Made by a program: the position numbers and the translations under genes. Of a DNA stretch of 42,407 nucleotides, positions 1 to 4,929 are shown piece after piece. This DNA is from Chloroflexota bacterium (lineage in GTDB: Bacteria > Chloroflexota > Anaerolineae > Anaerolineales > UBA11579). The stretch spans positions 1 through 42,407 of the forward strand of contig VRUJ01000039.1 of NCBI GenBank assembly GCA_019456165.1, in the 5' to 3' direction. The first letter of the stretch is position 1. Each line of letters begins with the position of its first letter. The notes beneath the pieces were generated by a model, which was not told the DNA's origin, ran no database searches, and saw nothing but the letters and a program-made list of their open reading frames with translations.

Positions 1-69
1 CTTTCTAGCTTTATCACTAAAAGGATACCTGACCTATCTTTTTTTGGAAATTACAGAAACAATGTTACA

Positions 70-233
70 CTAACATTCAAAGTATAGTATACAAGGTCTC
101 TCGTATAAACTACCTAGTAATATACTCACATTCATCGAAACATATTTCGGGATCTCCCTCCTCACCTCCTTCATCAGCTCCAGCATGCCGCACAGCACAA
201 AGGTGTGGAAGGTGAGCGGTTTGGCCATTTTGG
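70..233 (-). pseudogene. fragment duplicating the 3' end of the 83-residue phage gene
   Basis: Reading the minus strand from 228 gives a 52-codon frame that begins MAKPLTFHTFVLCGMLELMK. This closely matches the C-terminal part of the protein encoded at 1498-1749 (MAKPLTFHTFVLCGMMELMK). At DNA level 168-233 matches 1533-1598 over 66 bases with about seven mismatches. Upstream of the match the frame meets a stop after about a dozen codons, so the N-terminal half is missing. After the match the reading continues into unrelated AT-rich sequence to a TAG at 70-72. I read it as a partial duplicate left by an insertion or recombination event rather than as a gene. The other frame here (110-301) has no such match. 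Confidence 0.6.
168..233. repeat. 66-bp direct repeat, left copy
   Basis: Pairs with 1533-1598 in the same orientation at roughly 89 percent identity. The two copies bracket the AT-rich Ntn-hydrolase insert. Confidence 0.75.
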
Positions 234-350
234 TGGCAAGAATCAATAGCCATCGATAGCTTCTTCAGTGACATCGACCCTCCTAGCCAAACTATCCACA
301 TAATTTGGGTGGTTAATTATGAGATTAGAAATTTAATTATTTGGTAACAC

Positions 351-388
351 AAAAAGCCTCCGGGATTTATCGTGGGCTTTTTGGTTTT
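351..388 (-). terminator. intrinsic terminator after the Ntn hydrolase operon
   Basis: Stem AAAAAGCC / GGCTTTTT with a 15-17 base loop. It is A-rich on one side and T-rich on the other, so it could act in both directions. It lies about 90 bases beyond the stop of the 55-residue gene at 472 and is the natural end of that operon. Confidence 0.6.
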
Positions 389-471
389 TAATCAATTTAA
401 GTTTCTTAGTGCATAAAAGAAACCCAGTTTTATTTATCAAATGTTAATTGTCAAGAACTTTTGATAAGTCT

Positions 472-639
472 TTATGGGACTCTTTCGAGTTTTTCCGAAC
501 TCTTTTTTACACCCTCGGAAAATCGATTTATATATCCCTTCTCAGCAATGATAAGCAGATTCCCTTTCTCTTTCCTAAAAGGAATCTTCTTTTCTTTGCT
601 TTCATTATTATCTTTCTTACTTGATTTTGGTGCTGGCAT
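472..639 (-). CDS. small basic protein, 55 aa, partner of Ntn hydrolase
   Basis: A short reading frame starts at an ATG (639-637) preceded by an excellent Shine-Dalgarno sequence (AAAGGAGG, about 8 bases upstream), which is strong evidence that it is translated. The start codon lies 13 bases after the last base of the proteasome-like gene, so the two are almost certainly cotranscribed. The product begins MPAPKSSKKDNNESKEKK, a Lys/Ser/Asn-rich and probably disordered N-terminal tail. A short hydrophobic stretch (GNLLIIAEKGY, about residues 26-36) and a basic C-terminus follow. I recognise no family. It could be a substrate, adaptor or activator of the neighbouring hydrolase, but that is only context. 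Its base composition is AT-rich like the neighbour and unlike the phage genes. Confidence 0.6.
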   Translation of the reverse strand: MPAPKSSKKDNNESKEKKIPFRKEKGNLLIIAEKGYINRFSEGVKKSSEKLERVP

Positions 640-652
640 AGATAAGCCTCCT

Positions 653-1399
653 TTATCTAGCTACCAAAGATCGCATGGACTCTCCCATGTTTTTTAAAAC
701 CCCTTCCATCTTTTTCTTCGCTCCTTTAGGCATTTTGGACTTAGGAAATGGACTTATTTTTAATTCATCTTTGTCCATCTTGAGTATTTGAATGTTTGTC
801 TCACCCCCAACATAAGGATCCATCAATTCAACCCCTTTTATTGCATAACCAGCTAAGCACGCAGCTTCATTGACAGATACATTTTTTGAGGTCGGTACGA
901 GTTCTTTTAAAAACAATTCGGCGTATGCTGCCCCGCTACCAATTGTTCCATAGTGAACTATTCGCTCAGTTAATCCCATGCTATGTACAAGATAAGTTCT
1001 AAGCCTATTATCTGCTGTCGCTCCTGCAACCATAATTGATAAGCTATATTCCCCAATACGTGTTCCAAAGAATTCATATCGATCAATTACATATTCTTTA
1101 AATAAAAATGAGGTTATGGTTTCTCCAACTCTCTCGCTAAAATCTACAATATCTAGGTCGCGTTTTGCTGCTTGACTTGCTATATCAATTATATCTCTAT
1201 TTGCGCGATCAACAAATTTGTCAACAAAAGTACTCATTCCAGCCCCAGTGATTGCAACCGGATGCAACAGTCCGTCATGTTCTATTACTTGAACTTTATT
1301 TGAATGCCTTCTTACAGGCACCCCTCTTGAAAAGGTCTCTAAGCTATCACATGCAACAACGATTCCATCATGACATTTAATTACAACCCCAACAGTCAT
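653..1399 (-). CDS. proteasome beta-subunit-like Ntn hydrolase
   Basis: 248 residues. The N-terminus MTVGVVIKCHDGIVVACDS has the 20S proteasome beta/HslV layout. Removing Met leaves Thr1. Asp17 then falls exactly at the conserved D17 position (VACD), and a Lys (SNKVQVI) lies at position 34, one off the canonical K33. A later GTIGSGAAYAE segment matches the GSG strand-turn of proteasome-fold enzymes, and the long Lys-rich C-terminal tail (about residues 215-248) is unusual. A good ribosome site (AAAAGGAGAA) supports the start. No partner alpha subunit, ATPase or tagging factor is in the window. It is AT-rich relative to the phage genes to its right, and 66-bp direct repeats of a phage gene flank its operon. 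Its activity, probably an N-terminal-Thr peptidase or amidase, is inferred from the intact triad. It might instead belong to the Anbu/BPH side of the superfamily. Confidence 0.75.
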   Translation of the reverse strand: MTVGVVIKCHDGIVVACDSLETFSRGVPVRRHSNKVQVIEHDGLLHPVAITGAGMSTFVDKFVDRANRDIIDIASQAAKRDLDIVDFSERVGETITSFLFKEYVIDRYEFFGTRIGEYSLSIMVAGATADNRLRTYLVHSMGLTERIVHYGTIGSGAAYAELFLKELVPTSKNVSVNEAACLAGYAIKGVELMDPYVGGETNIQILKMDKDELKISPFPKSKMPKGAKKKMEGVLKNMGESMRSLVAR

Positions 1400-1448
1400 T
1401 ACTAATTCTCCTTTTGTTTAATGTTGAATTACTCCTATTTATTGGAAT

Positions 1449-1454
1449 ATTATA
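1449..1454 (-). promoter_or_regulatory. -10 element for Ntn hydrolase operon
   Basis: TATAAT on the minus strand, about 50 bases upstream of the start at 1399, in a very AT-rich gap. No convincing -35 hexamer is present at 16-18 bases, so support is partial. Confidence 0.35.
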
Positions 1455-1497
1455 CATTAATATCATACATGCAATCCAAAATTCTAATATATGATTA

Positions 1498-1749
1498 TCA
1501 TGACAGTACTGCTATATTCAACCTCTTAATTTCCTTCATCAACTCCATCATCCCACACAGGACAAAGGTGTGGAAGGTTAGCGGTTTGGCCATTTTGGAT
1601 GAGATGAATTGGTGTTTTTTGGCCAAATCCACCAGCGCGTAGAAGATTTCTTTTTCATCCGGGGGCAGCTTGAGCATAAAAAACTCCAGTTCGGGTATCT
1701 CAAAGACTAAAGCCTCCACAGAATCATCCTCGTCATCGATATTGCTCAT
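1498..1749 (-). CDS. phage-operon hypothetical protein, 83 aa
   Basis: Starts MSNIDDEDDSVEALVFEIPE, very acidic at the N-terminus, followed by a helical LPPDEKEIFYALVDLAKKH segment and a C-terminal amphipathic part (SSKMAKPLTFHTFVLCGMMELMKEIKRL). Its ATG overlaps the stop of the upstream holin-like gene (ATGA at 1746-1749), so it is translationally coupled to the virion operon. The 3' end is duplicated at 168-233. I do not recognise the family. A small tail or lysis-associated phage protein is plausible from position only. Confidence 0.6.
   Translation of the reverse strand: MSNIDDEDDSVEALVFEIPELEFFMLKLPPDEKEIFYALVDLAKKHQFISSKMAKPLTFHTFVLCGMMELMKEIKRLNIAVLS
1533..1598. repeat. 66-bp direct repeat, right copy
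   Basis: The intact partner of 168-233, lying inside the 83-residue gene. The 1.3 kb between the copies holds only the AT-rich Ntn hydrolase operon, its promoter and its terminator. Confidence 0.75.
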
Positions 1750-1967
1750 GCCTGCTCAGTCTCCTGGCTTAGGGCGGCATCCAGGCGCTCCAAGATGCGC
1801 TCAGTCATTTCCGCCAACTGCTGCTCGTAAACCGCCAGGATGCGGTCCAGCACCGCCTTGGCGATCACATCCCCGCGGTAAAATGACAACACCATAAAAC
1901 CCAATAAGGCGATGTTGCCGCCAGCTTCAAATATCTGTAATATGGTGCCAATTTCTCCCTCTGCCAT
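1746..1967 (-). CDS. small membrane protein, holin-like
   Basis: 73 residues with one predicted transmembrane segment (about residues 17-32, GGNIALLGFMVLSFYRGDV region). A predicted amphipathic or coiled-coil helix follows (ILAVYEQQLAEMTERILERLDAAL), with an acidic start and end. A clear ribosome site (AAAAGGAG, 6 bases) precedes the ATG. Small one-TM proteins with a coiled-coil tail at the late end of a virion operon are often holins or spanin-like lysis proteins, but no endolysin is visible next to it. It is followed by the 83-residue gene with a 4-base overlap. Confidence 0.5.
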   Translation of the reverse strand: MAEGEIGTILQIFEAGGNIALLGFMVLSFYRGDVIAKAVLDRILAVYEQQLAEMTERILERLDAALSQETEQA

Positions 1968-2160
1968 GCAAAACTCCTTTTATTCTGCTCTCACCCAAGA
2001 TAAATTGATCCAGCCGTAGGTTCCGATGAAAGGAGTCTTCCCCCAGCCGTCTTTGTGCTCATAAACCAACACGCGCTGCCCAAAAGCCGCGAAACCCAAG
2101 CGCGCGAACCACACTCCCGGCCCAGCCCGCACCGAAAGCCAGGCAGCGTGCACCAGTAAC

Positions 2161-2195
2161 CCAAGTGTGGATGTTTCAGCGATGCTGAAACTCCA
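2161..2195. repeat. hairpin repeat (GTTTCAGC..GCTGAAAC type)
   Basis: CCAAGTGTGG leader followed by the perfect stem GTTTCAGC-GAT-GCTGAAAC (2173-2191) and TCC. The leader is identical to that of the elements at 3918 and 4042, while the stem differs, so it belongs to the same modular family. Confidence 0.65.
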
Positions 2196-2196
2196 G

Positions 2197-2316
2197 GGGG
2201 CTGTCCCATAAGTAGGTTTCGTGTAATTGTAACCACCACATGTTGAGGTTTCGGAAAAAACCAACCCCAATATGTAGGAGTTTGCGGATATCGAGGGGAA
2301 CTTTTGGGACAGCCCC
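2197..2316. mobile_element. 120-bp MITE, copy 1
   Basis: Bounded by inverted termini GGGGCTGTCCCA...TGGGACAGCCCC. Base-for-base identical to 27060-27179. It has no transposase, so it must be mobilised by an insertion sequence elsewhere; termini of this type occur on IS1182/IS5-like elements (from memory). No convincing target duplication is visible. It disrupts a phage gene. Confidence 0.9.
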
Positions 2317-2363
2317 AGCTATGCGCATGGTGTCGTATTCCAGCATATTTCCCATCCCGCGGC

Positions 2364-2843
2364 CTAAATATCCTTCTGCTCCGGGAAGGTGTAATCCACC
2401 AGGATGAGCAGGACGTGCGCCATCTTGCTCAGCAGCGCGAATGTGTTGGGGTAGCTAGCCTTGAATTCGGCTTCTACGTTGTCTGTGATCCAACTTTCCA
2501 GAGAAGCCTTGTCCCAGCCCAACCATTGGGGATAATTAGAGAACTCCGCTTTGGCCGACATTTTTAGTGCAGATACAACCTGGCTTCTGGCTTGTATGCT
2601 GTAATCGTGCGCGGCTACCACCCCTTCCAACAATGTAATTTCGAATTCATCCGGCAGCCTCAGCTCTATCTCCGTGTCTGGGACATCGTCCCCGGCCGCT
2701 CGCCGGTCCACGTTCCCCGTCAGCGCGAACAAAGCCACCGGGTCTCCCAGGCTGTTCAATCCGATCAGCTCCGGCGCGGCCCCCAAAATCTCATCCATCA
2801 ATAAAGCCAGGTTGAATTGGCCTGTAAACGTATATGTCTTCAT
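2364..2843 (-). CDS. phage structural-operon hypothetical protein, 159 aa
   Basis: Begins MKTYTFTGQFNLALLMDEIL and ends with a helical segment (SKMAHVLLILVDYTFPEQKDI). Its ATG overlaps the stop of the 214-residue upstream gene (2840-2843, ATGA), which ties it to the virion operon. The sequence holds no motif I can name. Its place among tail genes suggests a tail or baseplate accessory role, with low certainty. Confidence 0.6.
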   Translation of the reverse strand: MKTYTFTGQFNLALLMDEILGAAPELIGLNSLGDPVALFALTGNVDRRAAGDDVPDTEIELRLPDEFEITLLEGVVAAHDYSIQARSQVVSALKMSAKAEFSNYPQWLGWDKASLESWITDNVEAEFKASYPNTFALLSKMAHVLLILVDYTFPEQKDI

Positions 2844-3484
2844 TTCAATAAAAACAATCCTACCGAGGCATAGTTCAAATTCAAGGCGCCGCCTCCGCTC
2901 TCCTGCTGGGCCATGATCGAAAAATAATTATCCACCGGCAGGTAAGAGTAGGACAGCGCGAAGGGTATCGAGGTACCGTGACCGTCCACCGGTGGGAGCT
3001 GCGCCATCGTAGCCCCGGTTTGCAGCACATCGCTGGAATTATAGGTAGCAACGTGCGCGTTCCTGTAACCTGTGGCGTGTGACGGCCAATCCAACCTGCC
3101 TATCACCGCGATGGTCTTTGCTCCCCTCTCGGTGAAATATATCTTGGTCGGGTCACTGCTTGACCATTTGAACACCGAACCTTCCTTCCTGGTCACATTG
3201 TCGAAACTGATCGCCGTAGCCGAGGCATCCGGGATTGACTGCGTTGTCGTCCTGCGGATCTCCATCGACCCCAGCGGCAGCAGCTCAAAATGTGCATCGC
3301 GCGCCTCGAAGAAATCAAAATGCGGGTAATTCGCCCCCGTCTTCGTCCAACCGGCCACTATCGCGTTGAGCAAGGCCATCTGCCTCAGTTTTTCACACAG
3401 CTCTCCCCCGTGCGCTTGAGATACCACCCCCCGCATTGCAGCATCCTCAATAATCGGTCGCATCAGTTCATCGATAGTAGCCAT
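2840..3484 (-). CDS. phage tail-type hypothetical protein, 214 aa
   Basis: The ATG at 3484 is chosen over one at 3505 because TAGGAG lies 6 bases before it. The N-terminal part (MATIDELMRPIIEDAAMRG) is helical. From about residue 55 onward the protein is beta-rich, with many Ser/Thr/Gly. A segment reading FEARDAHFELLPLGSMEIRR links the two. This helical start followed by a beta-rich body is common in phage tail fibre or baseplate proteins. It sits in the middle of the tail-like block and overlaps the next gene by 4 bases. Confidence 0.6.
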   Translation of the reverse strand: MATIDELMRPIIEDAAMRGVVSQAHGGELCEKLRQMALLNAIVAGWTKTGANYPHFDFFEARDAHFELLPLGSMEIRRTTTQSIPDASATAISFDNVTRKEGSVFKWSSSDPTKIYFTERGAKTIAVIGRLDWPSHATGYRNAHVATYNSSDVLQTGATMAQLPPVDGHGTSIPFALSYSYLPVDNYFSIMAQQESGGGALNLNYASVGLFLLK

Positions 3485-3548
3485 ATCTGCTCCTACAAAG
3501 CACAACCCAGTTTTTATTCATTCCAACACTACTAACCTATCGCCGTCC

Positions 3549-3575
3549 GTGGGGGCGACCTTCATGGTCGCCCGT
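3549..3575. repeat. GGGGGCGACC..GGTCGCCC hairpin repeat
   Basis: Near-perfect palindrome between the 106- and 214-residue genes. The same core recurs at 4005-4031, 7566-7590 and 7783-7809. Confidence 0.7.
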
Positions 3576-3581
3576 GCCCAT

Positions 3582-3902
3582 CTATACTTCAGCCTCATCC
3601 TTGACCACATTGACGATCAATTTACGAATCTCGGTATTACCATCCACCGTGGCTTTGATCGCCACCACGTATTTCTTGCCCCCATCCCCAGCCTGCGCGG
3701 TGATGGTCTCCAAGGTCTGCACGATCCCCGAAGCGCTGGAAGACCCGCTCATCGCCGTGCTGGTGTAATCTGAACGGTCCTTGTACAACACCGAGGCTTG
3801 CGCGGTCACGCTTGCAGCCCCCAGCCAGGTCAGGCTGAATGTCAGAGCTTCGCCCTCCAGCATATTTATAGGGCTTTCAACCACCATAATATCTTGGCTC
3901 AT
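3582..3902 (-). CDS. phage virion small protein, 106 aa
   Basis: Starts MSQDIMVVESPINMLEGEAL at 3902, after GGAGAGGAAGAA. An in-frame start at 3956 is rejected because the extra codons are translated hairpin repeat. The body is beta-rich (LTFSLTWLGAASVTAQASV, then KKYVVAIKATVDGNTEIRKL), resembling small Ig-like or decoration proteins of phages. A copy of the first bases of this gene, including its ribosome site, is repeated upstream at 3977-4003. Confidence 0.6.
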   Translation of the reverse strand: MSQDIMVVESPINMLEGEALTFSLTWLGAASVTAQASVLYKDRSDYTSTAMSGSSSASGIVQTLETITAQAGDGGKKYVVAIKATVDGNTEIRKLIVNVVKDEAEV

Positions 3903-3914
3903 TTCTTCCTCTCC
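3888..3914. repeat. 27-bp direct repeat, copy at the gene start
   Basis: Contains the ribosome site and first codons of the 106-residue gene. Identical to 3977-4003. The 62 bases between the copies are the hairpin repeat at 3918-3976 plus three bases. Confidence 0.8.
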
Positions 3915-3917
3915 ATG

Positions 3918-3976
3918 TGTCCAAGTGTGGAGTTCCGGTCTTGTCGGAACTCCCAAACGAGAACGCAGTTCTCGTC
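3918..3976. repeat. 59-bp two-hairpin repeat, copy 1
   Basis: TGTCCAAGTGTGG leader, stem 1 AGTTCCG..CGGAACT, linker CCCAA, stem 2 ACGAGAAC..GTTCTCGT. Identical to 4042-4100 over 59 bases. Confidence 0.85.
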
Positions 3977-4003
3977 AATATCTTGGCTCATTTCTTCCTC
4001 TCC
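3977..4003. repeat. 27-bp direct repeat, outer copy
   Basis: Exact copy of 3888-3914: a spare ribosome site and start region separated from the real gene by the hairpin repeat. It looks like a duplication created when the repeat was inserted. Confidence 0.75.
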
Positions 4004-4004
4004 C

Positions 4005-4031
4005 TGTTGGGGCGGCCTTCATGGCCGCCCG
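4005..4031. repeat. GGGGCGGCC..GGCCGCCC hairpin repeat
   Basis: Palindrome of the GGGGCG..CGCCC family, lying between the two 59-bp repeats. The inner pairs differ from those at 3549 (GGCC versus GACC/GGTC), with the pairing kept. Confidence 0.7.
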
Positions 4032-4041
4032 TTTTCTCACC

Positions 4042-4100
4042 TGTCCAAGTGTGGAGTTCCGGTCTTGTCGGAACTCCCAAACGAGAACGCAGTTCTCGTC
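4042..4100. repeat. 59-bp two-hairpin repeat, copy 2
   Basis: Identical to 3918-3976, same orientation. It abuts the 3' end of the 83-residue gene at 4110. Confidence 0.85.
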
Positions 4101-4109
4101 CGTTTCCGT

Positions 4110-4361
4110 TCATTTTTTCCTCTCCGTGGTCAATCTGGTATCCCTATTTCTGGCAGTAACGCTCAAATCCCTCTGCGCAGCCGTAAAGCGCGTATCCCGG
4201 TAGCGGGTGTGCAGCCTTTTTACGAACTTGATCACTGCCGTAGGTGCAAAGGTGGTAAGTGTTGCCTCCAGCACGCCTGGCTTCGACGAATGGATTATTG
4301 TCGGGGCCGGAAGGGTTGCGTTCATGCTCAAAGCAGGTGGAGTAATAGTAATGTCAGCCAT
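4110..4361 (-). CDS. phage structural small protein, 83 aa, possibly 3'-truncated
   Basis: Starts at 4361 with its ATG overlapping the upstream stop (TGATG). The N-terminal half (MADITITPPALSMNATLPAP) is Pro/Thr-rich. The C-terminal half is a run of short Arg/Thr strands (YRDTRFTAAQRDLSVTARNR), a pattern seen in small phage tail-associated proteins. The frame ends in LTTERKK just ten bases before a hairpin-repeat block, so the original C-terminus may have been replaced by repeat insertion. Function unknown. Confidence 0.55.
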   Translation of the reverse strand: MADITITPPALSMNATLPAPTIIHSSKPGVLEATLTTFAPTAVIKFVKRLHTRYRDTRFTAAQRDLSVTARNRDTRLTTERKK

Positions 4362-4795
4362 CAGATATACAGTATCCCGTCAGCGTGCCACTGGATCGTG
4401 AAATCCGAACCGCCTGGATCCTGGTCCGCTCCAAAGTCAATGTAAGCAATCACCCTGCTTGTACTCGGAGCGCCCGAATCTCTGTAAATGATCCCATAGC
4501 GGAAGGCTGCGGAGGGTGTCAAGGCAGTCCAGGTCAGGTCAGCTGCATCAAACTTGCCCCTATCGTTAGTGTCATCCGCGACCACGGTCTTGCTCGTCAA
4601 AGCCTCACCCCCGGCTGTGTAATTCCCCGAAGCTGCCAACTCATTAGTAATATCGTCAAAGTTATCATGTGTATCAATATCAGGTGAATAAGACGATGTA
4701 ACTAAAGCTACTTTAATAGTAGACCCGGCCAGGTCAATCCACCCACGCAAGATTGCCATCTTGCTGTCGTTGTATGCCGTAATTGTTACTGCCAT
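4361..4795 (-). CDS. phage virion protein, 144 aa
   Basis: Begins MAVTITAYNDSKMAILRG, with a ribosome site AGGAG. The segments STIKVALVTSSYSPDIDTHD, DDITNELAASGNYTAGGEAL, AAFRYGIIYRDSGAP and VIAYIDFGADQ follow a pattern I recognise from a common small virion or tail protein of siphoviruses (beta-sandwich with KVAL..SSY, YTAGG, Y.I.Y.D and DFG motifs). It overlaps the next gene by one base. Family name not certain. Confidence 0.65.
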   Translation of the reverse strand: MAVTITAYNDSKMAILRGWIDLAGSTIKVALVTSSYSPDIDTHDNFDDITNELAASGNYTAGGEALTSKTVVADDTNDRGKFDAADLTWTALTPSAAFRYGIIYRDSGAPSTSRVIAYIDFGADQDPGGSDFTIQWHADGILYI

Positions 4796-4929
4796 ACTTC
4801 ATTCTCCTATCAATCCGTAATCAGTCCTGGACGTGCCAGCTCTGCCATTCAATTTCTCATCCTTTTCACTCATTGTATTAACCTCCTAATTACCTAATTC
4901 CTAATTCACCAATCACAAATCTCCAATCC

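Larger units (their letters stand above)
1980..2355 (-). pseudogene. phage gene broken by MITE and hairpin repeat
   Basis: A frame starts at ATG 2355 (MGNMLEYDTMRIA), nine bases after the upstream stop codon, then runs straight into the 120-bp MITE at 2197-2316. On the other side, after a hairpin repeat at 2161-2195, the minus strand encodes a compact C-terminal stretch: LLVHAAWLSVRAGPGVWF, then QRVLVYEHKDGWGKT and YGWINLSWV. The spacing of Trp/Gly/Tyr residues resembles an SH3-like domain. The simplest reading is one phage gene interrupted first by the hairpin repeat and then by the MITE. A start inside the MITE can technically be read (2270), but that would be accidental. Confidence 0.6.

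Noticed and set aside
110..301. 63-residue minus-strand frame
   Set aside because: The neighbouring frame holds the sequence matching the 83-residue phage gene; this one is its shadow.
461..697. 78-residue plus-strand frame rich in Phe, Ser and Leu
   Set aside because: It lies opposite the 55-residue gene with its strong ribosome site and the end of the Ntn hydrolase gene, and has no ribosome site of its own.
1980..2270. 96-residue gene starting inside the MITE
   Set aside because: The start and first 25 or so codons are MITE DNA that is identical at 27060-27179, so the frame is a fusion by accident.
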